This document shows positions 1-10,321 of a DNA stretch of 64,000 nucleotides, one piece after another. A model generated the notes under the pieces. It searched no databases, was not told the DNA's origin, and worked only from the letters and a program-made list of their open reading frames with translations. How positions within the stretch are numbered: position 1 is the stretch's first letter; the number at the start of each line of letters is the position of its first letter. The DNA is from Anderseniella sp. Alg231-50. GTDB taxonomy: Bacteria; Pseudomonadota; Alphaproteobacteria; Rhizobiales; Aestuariivirgaceae. The translations under genes and the position numbers were made by a program. Location: assembly GCF_900149695.1 (NCBI RefSeq), contig NZ_LT703005.1:340707-404706 (forward strand). The letters are read 5' to 3'.

Positions 1-350
1 CCGAGATAGGCGGTTCCTGGTCAGGCAACCAGTTGTCGATGGACAAACGCCAGTATGATGCGCTGACCGATCAGGAAAAGGAATGGCTGCACGCTGCCGC
101 CAAGGCATTTGGCCAGAAGGTGCAGGAGCTTGATCGCGACTGGGTTGAATCCGGCGAAAAGGCCATCAAGGCAGACATCAAGGAATGGTACGTGCCGAAT
201 GATGAAGAATTGAAACTCTGGCGCGCAGGTGCGATCGATGCCTGGCTCAACGCCAAAGGCAGCTTTGACCCGGCAACCGCCGAACGGGTCCTGAAAGAAC
301 AGGGCATGACAGACTTCATTGCCCAGCTCAAAAAGGCGGGCGCGCTGTAA
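1..350 (+). CDS. TRAP transporter substrate-binding protein DctP, C-terminal part
   Basis: Partial gene: the frame is open from base 3 to the left edge, so only about the last 115 residues are present. They are hydrophilic and helical and match the end of periplasmic DctP-type receptors, which capture organic acids or similar solutes and deliver them to a TRAP permease. The short ORF start at base 33 (TTG) is not the true start. The two permease genes follow on the same strand, which supports the call. The solute cannot be told from this fragment. Confidence 0.82.
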   Translation, partial: EIGGSWSGNQLSMDKRQYDALTDQEKEWLHAAAKAFGQKVQELDRDWVESGEKAIKADIKEWYVPNDEELKLWRAGAIDAWLNAKGSFDPATAERVLKEQGMTDFIAQLKKAGAL

Positions 351-380
351 TACCAACTGCTCTGTAGAATAATCGGGGCT

Positions 381-402
381 GGCGCGGAGTTGTCTCCGCG
401 CC
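381..402 (+). terminator. hairpin between dctP and dctM
   Basis: Perfect 9-bp stem (GGCGCGGAG at 381-389 with CTCCGCGCC at 394-402) with a 4-base loop, followed by a pyrimidine-rich stretch rather than a clean T-run. It lies 31 bases after the dctP stop. The likely role, by inference, is partial termination or protection of the 3' end, so that the binding protein is made in excess over the permease. Confidence 0.55.
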
Positions 403-480
403 ATTCTCTGTTTCTTTGCTAAGGTACACCCTGCGGTGGGGTCAAACCGCTCCGTCACGCGGTTACAGGACAAAGCAAAA

Positions 481-1770
481 ATGGAAAGCATTGCGCTTCT
501 TATAATTCTCGTGGTGCTGATAATGCTGGGCGCCCCAGTTGGCTTTACCCTGATCCTTATCCCGGTTGTTTACATCGTAATCACCGACGCAGCCCCGATG
601 ATCCTGATCCCCAGCCAGATGTTCAGCGCCATCGACTCGGTGCCGCTGACCGCAATTCCGTTTTTCATGCTGACCGGCGAACTCATGACCAGCGCCACCA
701 TTACCGACAGGCTGGTGGAGTTGAGCCAGCGCCTGATCGGGCGCATGCGGGGCAGCATGGCGCAGGCGAATGTACTGGTCAGCATGTTCTTTGCCGGTAT
801 GAACGGTTCGGTCGTGGCCGACACGGCGACTGTCGGATCACTGTTGGTTCCGTCCATGAAGCGAGCCGGTTACCCGCCGGCCTTTGCTGCAGCGATCACT
901 GCGGTCAGCTCGACCATCGGCGGGATAATCCCGCCGTCTATCATGATGATTGTGCTGGCCAATGCAGGCGGTATTTCGGTAGGTGCCCTGTTCGCCGGCG
1001 GCATCGTGCCGGGCATCATGATCGGTATCGTGCTGATGGTGATCAATTACATCATCGCCAGGCGCAACAATTTCGAGCGCAGCGAGGAGCCGTTCAGTCT
1101 GAAGGCGATTGCAGTTGTCGGCTACAAGTCATCGTTTGCGCTGCTCATTCCCATCGTATTGGTGGGTTCGGTCGTGTTCGGCATTGCCGGCGTTGTCGAG
1201 GCAGGAGCGCTGACCGCAACCATCGCACTTTTCATCGGGCTGTTCATTTATCGCACCATCACCTGGACCAACTGCAAGAGCGCGTTTGTCCGCGCATTCC
1301 GCAATTCCGCGATGGTGTTCATCATTATCGCCGCCTCCGGTCCGTTCAGCTGGCTGCTGACCTCTCTGGGCGCAATCAACCAGTTGGAGCAATGGCTGCT
1401 GAGTTACACCTACAACCCGGTCTTGTTCGCTCTGGTGCTGGTGCTGTTCATCTGCCTGCTCGGAATGGTCATGGATTCAGCCGCCAACATCATCGTGGTC
1501 GGTCCGGTCCTGGTGGATGTGATGGTCAAGGCGGGATACCCGGATGTTCAGGCCGCGCTGGTCGTGGTGGTCGGGTTCCTGATCGGATCGGTCACGCCGC
1601 CGGTCGGGGTAGCCTTTTTTACCGCCGGTGCAATCGCAAACGTGCGATTGGAAAAAGTCGCCATGGCGATGTTGCCGTACCTAGCCGCACTGTTTGCGTT
1701 GTTGTTCGTCCTGATCGTCGTGCCGGACTTCACCATGTATCTTCCCAAGGCATTCGGGTTCGTGAAGTGA
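481..1770 (+). CDS. dctM: TRAP transporter large permease DctM
   Basis: A 429-aa hydrophobic inner-membrane protein with about a dozen membrane segments, the large subunit that moves solute through a tripartite ATP-independent periplasmic transporter using an ion gradient. The N-terminus begins at ATG 481 (MESIALLIIL); an upstream in-frame start at 436 would add 15 polar residues unlike the family. Gly/Pro-rich re-entrant segments (GGIIPPSIMM near residue 140 and GSVTPPVGVAFF near residue 375) are typical of DctM. It sits between dctP and dctQ, which is not the usual P-Q-M order. Confidence 0.92.
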   Translation: MESIALLIILVVLIMLGAPVGFTLILIPVVYIVITDAAPMILIPSQMFSAIDSVPLTAIPFFMLTGELMTSATITDRLVELSQRLIGRMRGSMAQANVLVSMFFAGMNGSVVADTATVGSLLVPSMKRAGYPPAFAAAITAVSSTIGGIIPPSIMMIVLANAGGISVGALFAGGIVPGIMIGIVLMVINYIIARRNNFERSEEPFSLKAIAVVGYKSSFALLIPIVLVGSVVFGIAGVVEAGALTATIALFIGLFIYRTITWTNCKSAFVRAFRNSAMVFIIIAASGPFSWLLTSLGAINQLEQWLLSYTYNPVLFALVLVLFICLLGMVMDSAANIIVVGPVLVDVMVKAGYPDVQAALVVVVGFLIGSVTPPVGVAFFTAGAIANVRLEKVAMAMLPYLAALFALLFVLIVVPDFTMYLPKAFGFVK

Positions 1771-1846
1771 TGGGGAGCAAATTGCATAACAACCGGCATG
1801 GCGGCGCATCGGACAAGGCAACAGAAATTTGCGAGGAGCTTTCGTA

Positions 1847-2425
1847 ATGCTGGCATATGCAAAGTTTGTCGACAGCGCTGTCAGGAAAACCCTGACCGCT
1901 TTTTGCGCGGTTCTGCTGCTGCTGATGGTGGCTTTCACGGTCTATTCCGTCGTGATGCGCTACGTCTTTGAGAACCCGCCGGTCTGGGGTGACCTCCTGA
2001 CGGTTCTCAGCAACATCTGGCTGGTGTTCTTCGCACTGGCCCTGACGGTCCGCGACAAGGATCACATCGCGTTGGACCTGATCTATTCCTGGCTGCCGCT
2101 CAAGGCTTCCTTTTTTATCCAGCAATTCTGGTCACTGGTGATATGCGCACTGGGCGTCGTGATGATCGTCTATGGCATGGAGGCCGTTTCAACCATGGGC
2201 GGCAAATACTGGGAGATGTGGTATTTTGCATGGGAAGATGGCGGCTTCGTCTTCAAGCCGAATTACATGCCCAAGAAATATGCCATCGCAATTGTGCCGA
2301 TCTCGGGCTTCCTCGTCAGCATCGCGGCCCTGGCGTCGGTTCTCGAAGACAGCATGCGCCTGAAGGCAGGCACCTTTAAGCAAGCCAGGGACATGGATGT
2401 TCCAGCGGACGCTGATCAGCCATAG
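1847..2425 (+). CDS. dctQ: TRAP transporter small permease DctQ
   Basis: A 192-aa inner-membrane protein with four predicted membrane segments, the small subunit that partners DctM and stabilises the complex. ATG 1847 is preferred because a GAGGAG ribosome site lies about 9 bases upstream; the TTG at 1829 would place the ribosome site inside the gene. The tail after the last segment is charged. It follows dctM by 76 bases and ends the TRAP operon. The fused DctQM arrangement seen in some bacteria is not present here. Confidence 0.88.
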   Translation: MLAYAKFVDSAVRKTLTAFCAVLLLLMVAFTVYSVVMRYVFENPPVWGDLLTVLSNIWLVFFALALTVRDKDHIALDLIYSWLPLKASFFIQQFWSLVICALGVVMIVYGMEAVSTMGGKYWEMWYFAWEDGGFVFKPNYMPKKYAIAIVPISGFLVSIAALASVLEDSMRLKAGTFKQARDMDVPADADQP

Positions 2426-2437
2426 TCAAGCAATGTA

Positions 2438-2454
2438 TTGAATGCGGCATTCAA
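2438..2454. repeat. 17-bp palindrome after dctQ
   Basis: TTGAATGC and GCATTCAA flank a single central G just downstream of the dctQ stop and before the convergent cysteine-rich gene. There is no loop long enough for a normal terminator, so a protein-binding site or chance palindrome is equally possible. Confidence 0.35.
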
Positions 2455-2480
2455 ATCCTGAATTGAACGCATTAAGGCAC

Positions 2481-3407
2481 CTACCCCGAGAAAGTTGAAC
2501 AGACGAAGCGATTGGTTGGGAAGTCGATGCCCACAAGCACGCTGCCGCCAGGACAGGCGTGCATGCCACGGTCCACCGTGTTTCGGTCCAGGGTCGGTGG
2601 GCCCAGGGCTCCCGAGACCCGCATGCAGGTGAAGGTGTTTCGTCCGGCATGAACACCGGTAACAACATGACTGTTGCCGCACCAGTTAATCGCTGCTTCT
2701 CCAGGAACCGGGAAAGGCGCAATGTCGATTCTGGTCGGGTCCCTCAGTGCCACGAACAGCGGGCGGATCGTCGGCCCGAAACATAGCAGGTCATTTCGGT
2801 CCCCGTGCACGCCTGCAACAACGAACCCGGACGGACAAGAGTGCATGCTGTCTCTTACGGTGGGGTTTGTCCCGGCATCAATTATGCGGGATCGCGAAAT
2901 TGAGGCAGGTCCGCAAGCAATAAGCGTCTTGTTATCACACTGGCGGCCGGCACAGGTCATGCCGCGTGCGACCTCGCCCGCAGGTACCTGCAGCGATCCA
3001 TTCTCTTCCGAAACCGAGCCTGTTTGACCACAGCCAATGAAGTTCTGACCGGACGCCCTTGCGCACATGATGGAGAGATTGTCGCAATTCGAACCCTGGC
3101 AAGTCAGTCCCACGATTGCCTCACCGGGCAGGCAATTGCTTTGTCCAGGCGTTTCATCTGAAAAATACGCCCTCGGTGTTGGGCCAGTAGCCCAGCTTGC
3201 GCCACCGGGACGCGTACAGGTGATACCGACATTGTCGCACCTGCTGCCGGTGCATGTGATGCCGGTCACAAAAGTGTTCAAAGGACAAATGACCGGGGGC
3301 TGTTCATCCGAAGTGAAGCTTTGGGCACCTGCAGATTGGGCAAAACCAACCAACAATGCAGCGATTGCGAGGAGAGCTGATATTGCACTCCGGAAGGGCA
3401 TTCTCAT
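2481..3407 (-). CDS. secreted cysteine-rich protein with six tandem modules
   Basis: A 308-aa protein with a clear Sec signal peptide (hydrophobic core followed by SAGAQ). ATG 3407 is chosen because a strong AAGGAGG site lies 8 bases upstream; the longer frame adds 25 residues without signal character. The mature part has three modules of the type GxTCxGxxCDNxxIxC and then three of the type CxxGxVVxGVHxxRNxFxC. The regular cysteines suggest disulphide-bonded beta repeats in the periplasm or outside the cell. I do not recognise a named family. It is divergent from the AraC-type gene, which might control it, but nothing in the sequence proves that. Confidence 0.7.
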   Translation of the reverse strand: MRMPFRSAISALLAIAALLVGFAQSAGAQSFTSDEQPPVICPLNTFVTGITCTGSRCDNVGITCTRPGGASWATGPTPRAYFSDETPGQSNCLPGEAIVGLTCQGSNCDNLSIMCARASGQNFIGCGQTGSVSEENGSLQVPAGEVARGMTCAGRQCDNKTLIACGPASISRSRIIDAGTNPTVRDSMHSCPSGFVVAGVHGDRNDLLCFGPTIRPLFVALRDPTRIDIAPFPVPGEAAINWCGNSHVVTGVHAGRNTFTCMRVSGALGPPTLDRNTVDRGMHACPGGSVLVGIDFPTNRFVCSTFSG

Positions 3408-3567
3408 TATATCATCCTCCTTCAGTCGACCCAACAGATGACAACGGTGCTTCATCTCCCAATGCCGGCCAAGGAGGCTCAATGACGACTGTGCGATTTT
3501 GGCAAGAATATTTGAGTTGAGCCGGTCACACTGTTAACTTACGCTGGGTCAAAAAGGAGAACTGAAG

Positions 3568-4527
3568 CTGTTCAACAACCACCCCATCCTGAGGACAGAC
3601 AGCCTTCACGTCAGCCAGTCGGCTCATTACGCCCAGACCTTGGACCTCGTTCCTACGCAAGCCGTCGGTACTAGAGCGAAAGTAAGGACAGTGGCGAATG
3701 TGCATACCGGACCATTACTCGACTGCTATTATTTCAGCTACTCACACAACATGAAGCTGAACGCGGTCACCGAAAACCCGCACTACTGGATTGCCGTCGC
3801 AGTGCAGGGGAACGCCGCAGACAGGTTGAGCGCAGTGCCGATTTTGACGCGCCTCGCATCACCCGGGGCTGAAGACCCATTTATCGTGAGGGAAAACCAG
3901 GGCATGCTGGGCGTTCGGCTTGATGGCTCAAAATTTCACTGCTTCGCGGAAGATTGGCTGGGAACGCATTTGAGCAGGTCCATTTCTTTTACACCCGACT
4001 TTCGGCTGCGCAATCCTGCAGAACGCGGTGTCGCCAATCTCTTGTTGAGGGCCGCACAGCGCGACGACGAGGATCCATTTGCGCTTTCGGAAATGCAGGT
4101 TCAGACAAACCTGTTTCAGTCCATAGCCACTACCCTGCTGGCGCTTCACCCGCACTCAGCCTCGCAGCGGATTCCGCAACTTCGACAGGGTCCGTCATCA
4201 AAAGACATCAGACGCGTCATCGATTACATCCGGGCCAACTTGGATACGGACATGACGCTTTCCAATCTCGTCGAAGTGTCAGGTGTTCCCGGGCGGACGC
4301 TCAATCATCATTTCCAGCGCTTTGTGGGGCAGTCACCAATGGCCTATCTGCGCGCCGCCCGGCTGGAAGCCATTCACAACGGGTTGGTGCTGGGCAGGTT
4401 CGACAGCGTCGCCGCTGCCGCAACCAGATACCGCTTCGGTGCCTTGGGGCGCTTTTCCCGCCAGTATTATTGCCGGTTCGGCGAATTACCGTCCGCCACA
4501 CTGGCCCGGCGCGGCTGGCACGCCTGA
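3568..4527 (+). CDS. AraC-family transcriptional regulator, start uncertain
   Basis: The C-terminal 100 residues form an AraC/XylS DNA-binding domain with two helix-turn-helix units (first one around SNLVEVSGVPGRTLNHHF). The upstream part resembles the AraC ligand-binding-like domain. The first ATG/GTG/TTG start is TTG 3640, but the open frame upstream of it (NNHPILRTDSLHVSQSAHY) reads like the usual N-terminus of this domain. An AAGGAG site at 3554-3559 stands 8 bases before CTG 3568, so a CTG start giving 319 aa is proposed; the conservative alternative is 3640-4527 (295 aa). It is divergent from the cysteine-rich gene. Confidence 0.72.
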   Translation: MFNNHPILRTDSLHVSQSAHYAQTLDLVPTQAVGTRAKVRTVANVHTGPLLDCYYFSYSHNMKLNAVTENPHYWIAVAVQGNAADRLSAVPILTRLASPGAEDPFIVRENQGMLGVRLDGSKFHCFAEDWLGTHLSRSISFTPDFRLRNPAERGVANLLLRAAQRDDEDPFALSEMQVQTNLFQSIATTLLALHPHSASQRIPQLRQGPSSKDIRRVIDYIRANLDTDMTLSNLVEVSGVPGRTLNHHFQRFVGQSPMAYLRAARLEAIHNGLVLGRFDSVAAAATRYRFGALGRFSRQYYCRFGELPSATLARRGWHA

Positions 4528-4672
4528 CACTCAGGTTGTCGCACAAGCGGGTCCGGGCGATTTCGCCCATAGACCTAAAAAACCCCCTCACCAATCCCAA
4601 AACGGCTTCACATCCCTCCCCAAACCTGCTCTAAACCCATTTCGCTAAAGCCTCTTTTGGAAAGTTCACCCG

Positions 4673-6193
4673 ATGCAGATCGCTCCCGACAGCGACAGCT
4701 TCAATGCCTGTTACCAGGCCGGCAAGGCGCAGGTCGTCTATACGCGGCTGGTGGCGGACCTGGAAACTCCGGTTTCCGCGTTCATGAAGCTCACGCGAAA
4801 TGCACCCTACCGGTTCCTGCTGGAATCGGTGGAAGGCGGCGCCGTGCGCGGCCGTTACTCGATGATCGGCATGAAGCCTGACCTGATCTGGCGGGTAACC
4901 GGGGACAAGGCTGAAATCAACACCCGCGCCCTGATCGACGCAGACGGCCCGTTCGTCGCCGATGATGCAGCGCCCTTGCAATCCCTGCGCAACCTGCTGG
5001 CCGCAAACCATTTCGACGTGCCCGCCGACCTGCCGCCCATGGCCGCGGGACTGTTCGGCTATATGGGCTACGACATGGTGCGGCAGATGGAAAAGCTGCC
5101 TGATCCCAATGAAGACGTGCTCGGCGTGCCCGACGGCATCATGATCCGCCCGACCATCATGGCCATCTTTGACGCGGTCAAGGACGAGGTTACCGTCATC
5201 ACCCCGGTGTTTCCGGACGCCGATGTTTCGGCAAAGGCGGCTTACGCGCGCGCCTGTGACCGGCTCGACGCGGTTGTCGATGCATTCGACCGGCCCCTGG
5301 AACTGCAGGCTTTTGACGATCCGGACGCCGCCCCGATCAGCGACCCGAAGTCGGACACCACGCCTGAGGACTACAAGGAGATGGTGCTGAAGGGTAAGGA
5401 GTATGTTGCCGCCGGCGATGTCTTCCAGGTGGTCCTGTCGCAGCGCTTCGAGACCGAATTCACCCTGCCGGCATTTTCACTGTACCGGGCCCTGCGCCGG
5501 GTCAATCCGTCGCCGTTCCTGTACCACCTTGAGTTTGACCGCTTTGCCATTACCGGATCCAGCCCGGAAATCCTAGTCCGGGTGCGCGACGGCAAGGTGG
5601 AAATCCGCCCGCTGGCCGGCACCAGGCCGCGTGGCGCAACACCGGCGGAAGACCGCGCCCTGGCCGAAGAATTGCTGGCCGATCCCAAGGAACTGGCCGA
5701 ACACCTGATGCTGCTCGACCTGGGCCGCAACGATGTCGGGCGTGTTGCCAAGATCGGTTCGGTCAATGTCACCGACCAGTTCATCATGGAATACTACAGC
5801 CAGGTCATGCACATCTCCTCCAATGTTGAAGGCGAACTGGACGACAAGTATGACGCCATCGACGCACTGAGCGCAGGCTTTCCGGCGGGTACCGTGTCGG
5901 GCGCCCCGAAAGTCCGCGCCATGGAAATCATCGACGAACTGGAAAGCACCAAGCGCGGCATCTATGCCGGCTGTGTCGGGTATTTTTCAGCGACCGGCGA
6001 AATGGACACCTGCATTGTCCTGCGCACCGCACTGGTCAAGGACGGCAAGATGTTTGTGCAGGCAGGCGCCGGTGTCGTAGCCGACAGCGTTCCGCAGGCT
6101 GAACAGGACGAGTGCATCAACAAGGCCAAGGCGCTGTTCCGCGCGGCTGAAGAAGCGGTCCGCTTTGCTGGCCGCGCATCGAGGGGGCAATAA
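4673..6193 (+). CDS. trpE: anthranilate synthase component I
   Basis: A 506-aa cytoplasmic enzyme that converts chorismate, with ammonia delivered by TrpG, to anthranilate in tryptophan synthesis. The N-terminal domain carries the LLES motif (residues 49-52) associated with feedback inhibition by tryptophan. The chorismate-binding domain shows [12 protein letters not shown] and [20 protein letters not shown]. Separate trpE and trpG, instead of the fused trpE(G) of Rhizobiaceae, is notable within the order. trpG follows by 5 bases. I saw no leader peptide or attenuator in the 145 bases upstream. Confidence 0.97.
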   Translation: MQIAPDSDSFNACYQAGKAQVVYTRLVADLETPVSAFMKLTRNAPYRFLLESVEGGAVRGRYSMIGMKPDLIWRVTGDKAEINTRALIDADGPFVADDAAPLQSLRNLLAANHFDVPADLPPMAAGLFGYMGYDMVRQMEKLPDPNEDVLGVPDGIMIRPTIMAIFDAVKDEVTVITPVFPDADVSAKAAYARACDRLDAVVDAFDRPLELQAFDDPDAAPISDPKSDTTPEDYKEMVLKGKEYVAAGDVFQVVLSQRFETEFTLPAFSLYRALRRVNPSPFLYHLEFDRFAITGSSPEILVRVRDGKVEIRPLAGTRPRGATPAEDRALAEELLADPKELAEHLMLLDLGRNDVGRVAKIGSVNVTDQFIMEYYSQVMHISSNVEGELDDKYDAIDALSAGFPAGTVSGAPKVRAMEIIDELESTKRGIYAGCVGYFSATGEMDTCIVLRTALVKDGKMFVQAGAGVVADSVPQAEQDECINKAKALFRAAEEAVRFAGRASRGQ

Positions 6194-6198
6194 CTTCC

Positions 6199-6789
6199 AT
6201 GATCCTGCTCATCGACAATTACGACAGCTTCACCTGGAACCTGTACCATTTTCTCGGCGACCTGGGCGCTGACACCGAAGTCATCCGCAACGACGCTGTT
6301 ACGGCTGATCAGGCAATCGCCATGAAGCCCGAGGCCATCGTCCTGTCGCCTGGCCCGTGCACGCCGAACGAGGCAGGCATCTGCCTGGAACTGGTTGAAA
6401 AAGCCGCCGGCAATATCCCGCTCATGGGCGTTTGCCTGGGCCACCAGGCCATCGGACAGGCCTTCGGCGGCACAGTGGTGCGCGCCCAGCAACTGATGCA
6501 CGGCAAGCTGTCGGATGTCGCTTCAACCGGCAAGGGTCTGTTCGAAGGCCTGCCGGAAACCTTTCGGGCGACCCGCTATCATTCTCTGGTGGTTGAGCGC
6601 GCCTCCCTGCCCGATTGCCTCGAGGTTACCGCGTCCACCGGCGACATTGTCATGGGGCTGCAGCACAAGCAGCTGAACGTTCACGGCGTACAGTTTCACC
6701 CCGAAAGCATTGCATCGGAGCACGGCCATGCGATATTGCGTAACTTCCTGAAACTGGCAGACGCCTACAAAGAAGTTGAAACGGCTTGA
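6199..6789 (+). CDS. trpG: anthranilate synthase component II (glutamine amidotransferase)
   Basis: A 196-aa class I glutamine amidotransferase that releases ammonia from glutamine for TrpE. The triad is intact: Cys79 in GVCLGHQ, and His167 and Glu169 in VQFHPES. It starts 5 bases after the trpE stop and is followed by trpD at 4 bases, so the three are surely co-transcribed. In some bacteria the same subunit also serves para-aminobenzoate synthase (PabA role); no pabB is in this window, so that cannot be judged. Confidence 0.97.
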   Translation: MILLIDNYDSFTWNLYHFLGDLGADTEVIRNDAVTADQAIAMKPEAIVLSPGPCTPNEAGICLELVEKAAGNIPLMGVCLGHQAIGQAFGGTVVRAQQLMHGKLSDVASTGKGLFEGLPETFRATRYHSLVVERASLPDCLEVTASTGDIVMGLQHKQLNVHGVQFHPESIASEHGHAILRNFLKLADAYKEVETA

Positions 6790-6793
6790 GACC

Positions 6794-7807
6794 ATGGCTG
6801 ATCTGAAACCGCTGATTGCAAAAATTGCCGACGCCACGCCGCTGTCCGTGGATGAAGCGCGCACCGCGTTCGACATCATCATGTCGGGCGACGCCACACC
6901 GTCGCAGATCGGCGCGGTGCTGATGGGTCTCAGAGTGCGCGGTGAAACCGTTGACGAGATCACCGGCGCCGTCATGACCATGCGCGAAAAAATGCTGCCC
7001 GTTACCGCACCAGAAGGTGCCATCGATATCGTCGGCACCGGCGGCGATGCATCCGGTTCCTACAATGTGTCCACATGTGCGGCCCTGGTCACCGCGGGCG
7101 CCGGTGTTCCAATCGCCAAGCACGGCAACCGGGCGCTGTCGTCGAAATCCGGCGCCGCCGATACGCTGGCAGCCCTCGGCGTCAACATTGAAGCCAAGCC
7201 GGATATCATTGCGCGCTGTATTGCCGAGGCAGGTTGCGGGTTCATGTTCGCGCCAGCCCATCATGCCGCCATGCGCCATGTCGGACCGTCCCGCGTCGAA
7301 TTGGCGACGCGCACCGTGTTCAACCTGTTGGGACCGATGTCCAACCCGGCCAGCGTGAAGCGCCAGGTCATCGGCGTGTTTGCCAGGCATTGGGTGGAAC
7401 CGCTTGCCCATGCCATGAAGCAGCTCGGCTCGGACGCCGTCTGGGTAACCCACGGCGAAGGCGGTCTTGACGAAATCACCCCGACCGGCACCACCTGGGT
7501 GGCCGAGTTGAAGGACGAAAAGGTAACCACGTTCGAGATCGAGCCGGAAGACGCCGGGATCACACGCCGCTCGCTTGACGAGTTGAAGGGCGGCGATGCG
7601 GAACACAATGCCGAGGCCCTGCGCGGTGTCCTGTCGGGTGACAACAATGCCTTCCGTGATGCCGCTGCCATGACCGCAGGCGCTGCCCTGCTGGTGGCCG
7701 GCAAGACCAAAGACCTGAAGGCCGGAACGCAACAGGCCGAAGCGGCCATCGATTCCGGCGCGGCTATGAAAGTGCTCGACAAGCTGGTTGAGGTATCGAA
7801 CGTATGA
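6794..7807 (+). CDS. trpD: anthranilate phosphoribosyltransferase
   Basis: A 337-aa enzyme that transfers phosphoribose from PRPP to anthranilate. The PRPP loop [14 protein letters not shown], the [15 protein letters not shown] motif and the [12 protein letters not shown] anthranilate-site segment are all present. ATG 6794 (MADLKPLI) is preferred over an in-frame TTG at 6776 that would overlap trpG. Its stop overlaps the trpC start by four bases (ATGA), showing translational coupling. Confidence 0.97.
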   Translation: MADLKPLIAKIADATPLSVDEARTAFDIIMSGDATPSQIGAVLMGLRVRGETVDEITGAVMTMREKMLPVTAPEGAIDIVGTGGDASGSYNVSTCAALVTAGAGVPIAKHGNRALSSKSGAADTLAALGVNIEAKPDIIARCIAEAGCGFMFAPAHHAAMRHVGPSRVELATRTVFNLLGPMSNPASVKRQVIGVFARHWVEPLAHAMKQLGSDAVWVTHGEGGLDEITPTGTTWVAELKDEKVTTFEIEPEDAGITRRSLDELKGGDAEHNAEALRGVLSGDNNAFRDAAAMTAGAALLVAGKTKDLKAGTQQAEAAIDSGAAMKVLDKLVEVSNV

Positions 7808-8631
7808 CCGGCACCATCCTCGACAAGATAGCAGCCTACAAGCGCCAGGAAGTCGCCGTGGCCAAGGCAAGCGTGCCCGAAGCCAGCCTGGTTACCAATG
7901 CCAGTCTGAACCAGGCCAACAGCGCGCCGCGCGGGTTCTTGAGAGCGCTTGAAAGCAAGCTTGCCGATAACAAATGGGCGCTGATAGCCGAGGTCAAGAA
8001 GGCCAGCCCGTCCAAGGGCCTGATCCGCGAGGATTTCGATCCGCCAAGCCTGGCAAAGGCTTATGAGGAAGGCGGCGCGGCCTGCCTGTCGGTGCTGACC
8101 GACACGCCATCGTTTCAGGGCGCACCGGAATTCCTGATGCAGGCCCGTTCGGCAACCGCACTGCCCGCACTGCGCAAGGATTTCATGCTTGACCCATACC
8201 AGGTTCTGGAAGCCCGCGCCTGGGGGGCCGACTGTATCCTGCTCATCCTGGCGATGATCGACGATACCCTGTGTGCCGAACTGGAAAAGACCGCGTTTGA
8301 ACTGGGAATGGACGTGCTTGCCGAAGTGCATGACGAAGCCGAACTGGAGCGCGCACTCAAACTCAAGACTCGCATGATCGGCATCAACAACCGCAACCTG
8401 AAGACGTTCGAGACCAGCCTCGAGACCACCGAACGCCTCGCCCCCATGGTGCCGGCTGACCGGCTGATAGTCGGTGAAAGCGGCCTGTTCGCCCCGGCAG
8501 ACCTGGCCCGGCTGGAACGCACCAATGTTTCGACCTTCCTGATCGGTGAAAGCCTGATGCGCCAGCCGGATGTGGCCCGGGCCACAAGCGCCATCCTGAC
8601 AAAGCCGGACGGCTTGCGGGCAAGCGCATGA
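7804..8631 (+). CDS. trpC: indole-3-glycerol phosphate synthase
   Basis: A 275-aa monofunctional TIM-barrel enzyme that closes the indole ring from carboxyphenylamino-deoxyribulose phosphate. Visible motifs are the catalytic lysine segment [28 protein letters not shown] and the phosphate-binding IVGESGLF. TrpF is not fused to it and is not in this window. It overlaps trpD and moaC by ATGA at either end, which locks molybdenum cofactor genes into the trp transcript, as in other Hyphomicrobiales. Confidence 0.97.
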   Translation: MTGTILDKIAAYKRQEVAVAKASVPEASLVTNASLNQANSAPRGFLRALESKLADNKWALIAEVKKASPSKGLIREDFDPPSLAKAYEEGGAACLSVLTDTPSFQGAPEFLMQARSATALPALRKDFMLDPYQVLEARAWGADCILLILAMIDDTLCAELEKTAFELGMDVLAEVHDEAELERALKLKTRMIGINNRNLKTFETSLETTERLAPMVPADRLIVGESGLFAPADLARLERTNVSTFLIGESLMRQPDVARATSAILTKPDGLRASA

Positions 8632-9119
8632 GCAGTGGCAAGCTCACCCATCTCGATGATGCGGGCAACGCCCACATGGTCGACGTGTCGGAAAAACAGG
8701 TGACCACTCGCATTGCCGTCGCCGCAGGCCGCGTCTCAATGCTGGCTGAGACCGTGCAACTCATCAAGTCCGGCATGGCCAAGAAGGGCGACGTGATCGC
8801 AACCGCGCGCATTGCCGGCATCATGGCAGCCAAGCGCACCCATGAGCTGGTCCCGTTGTGTCACCCGCTGGCGATCTCGAAAATCACCGTAGACCTGGAA
8901 ATCAACGAGCCCGACAATGCGGTGGATGTCACCGCCAGCGTCAAGGTTGAAGGCAAGACCGGTGTTGAAATGGAGGCCCTGACCGCCGTGTCGGTGGCCT
9001 GCCTGACGGTCTATGACATGGTCAAGGCAGTGGATCGCGGCATCATCATTTCCGACGTCAAGCTGATCGAGAAGCAGGGCGGCAAGTCCGGCCACTTCAA
9101 GGCAGATACCAGCTCATGA
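8628..9119 (+). CDS. moaC: cyclic pyranopterin monophosphate synthase MoaC
   Basis: A 163-aa enzyme of the first step of molybdenum cofactor synthesis, which turns the MoaA product into cyclic pyranopterin monophosphate. The conserved segments [12 protein letters not shown] and [25 protein letters not shown] are intact, including the conserved His and Lys region. It overlaps trpC and moeA by four bases each, so translation is coupled across the whole trpDC-moaC-moeA stretch. Confidence 0.96.
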   Translation: MSSGKLTHLDDAGNAHMVDVSEKQVTTRIAVAAGRVSMLAETVQLIKSGMAKKGDVIATARIAGIMAAKRTHELVPLCHPLAISKITVDLEINEPDNAVDVTASVKVEGKTGVEMEALTAVSVACLTVYDMVKAVDRGIIISDVKLIEKQGGKSGHFKADTSS

Positions 9120-10321
9120 GCCTGCTTCCGGTCGATGATGCACTGGCGCAGATTTTAAAGGGCGTCAAACCGCTGGGCGCGGTAGACGTGCCGCTGTCCA
9201 ATGCACACGGTCGGGTGCTGTCCGGGCCGTTGAAGGCGCAGCGCGCGCAACCGCCGTTTGCAGCGTCGGCCATGGACGGATATGCGGTACGCGCTGCAGA
9301 CATTGCCGAAATCCCTGCCACACTGAAGGTAATTGGCGAAGCGCCTGCCGGACACGGCTTTTCCGGGCGTGTCGGCAAGGGCAAGGCGGTTCGCATTTTC
9401 ACCGGTGCGCCGATGCCCAGGGGGGCTGACACCGTCGTCATCCAGGAAAACACGGAGACCAGCGGCAAGGACGCGGTGATCGTGCTGGAATCGTCCACAC
9501 CGGGCAGCTTTGTCCGCCACGCCGGGCTCGACTTCAAAAAGGGTGAAACACTGCTTCCCCGGCACACTGTGCTGGGCGCCCGGCAGATTGGCCTGGCGGC
9601 GGCCATGAACCATGCCCGCGTGCCGGTCGTGCGTCGCCCGTCCGTTGCCCTGCTGGCCACCGGCGATGAGTTGGTCGAACCCGGCAGCAACCCCCGCGAT
9701 GACCAGATCATTTCATCAAATGCTCTGGCCATTGCCGCCATGATTACCCGCCATGGCGGCGAACCGGTTGACCTCGGCATCATCCCTGACAAGACAGCCC
9801 GCATCGAAAAGGCCATCGAACGCGCCGCCGGGTCCGACATTCTCGTCACTATTGGCGGAGCCTCTGTGGGTGATCACGACCTGGTGCAGGCGGCCATGGA
9901 AAAATCCGGCATCAAGATCGGCTTCTGGAAAATCGCCATGCGCCCCGGCAAACCGTTGATGTTCGGCAAACGCGGCGACCAGCGCGTCATCGGCCTGCCC
10001 GGCAATCCGGTCTCCGCCATGGTGTGCACGAGGCTGTTCATCCTGCCGCTGATTGCAAAGATGACCGGTGACACGCGGTCCTTTGATCCCGTTGCCGCCG
10101 TTCTGGACACAGGCATGGCCCGCAATGACCAACGCCAGGATTACATCCGCGCCACGCTCGCCCGCGGCGACAAGGGCCAACTGGTCGCAACGCCCTTCCC
10201 CAGACAGGACAGCTCCATGCAGCGCGTCTTCGCCGAAGCCGACTGCCTGGTAATCCGCCCTCCCCATGCACCCGCGGCAAAGGCGGGTGAGCAGGTTCAG
10301 GTGCTGTTGCTGGATTTTTAG
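9116..10321 (+). CDS. moeA: molybdopterin molybdenumtransferase MoeA
   Basis: A 401-aa enzyme that inserts molybdate into adenylylated molybdopterin. The domain-I motif [10 protein letters not shown], the GGASVGDHD loop, [10 protein letters not shown] and [11 protein letters not shown] are all present, and length is normal for the family. It is the last gene of the trp/moa transcript, and the 350 bases after it have no gene and no clear terminator. MogA and the sulphur-transfer genes of the pathway are not in this window. Confidence 0.96.
   Translation: MSLLPVDDALAQILKGVKPLGAVDVPLSNAHGRVLSGPLKAQRAQPPFAASAMDGYAVRAADIAEIPATLKVIGEAPAGHGFSGRVGKGKAVRIFTGAPMPRGADTVVIQENTETSGKDAVIVLESSTPGSFVRHAGLDFKKGETLLPRHTVLGARQIGLAAAMNHARVPVVRRPSVALLATGDELVEPGSNPRDDQIISSNALAIAAMITRHGGEPVDLGIIPDKTARIEKAIERAAGSDILVTIGGASVGDHDLVQAAMEKSGIKIGFWKIAMRPGKPLMFGKRGDQRVIGLPGNPVSAMVCTRLFILPLIAKMTGDTRSFDPVAAVLDTGMARNDQRQDYIRATLARGDKGQLVATPFPRQDSSMQRVFAEADCLVIRPPHAPAAKAGEQVQVLLLDF

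Noticed and set aside
4528..4672. Possible trp leader peptide or attenuator before trpE
   Set aside because: No short ORF with clustered Trp codons and no terminator/antiterminator pair was found.
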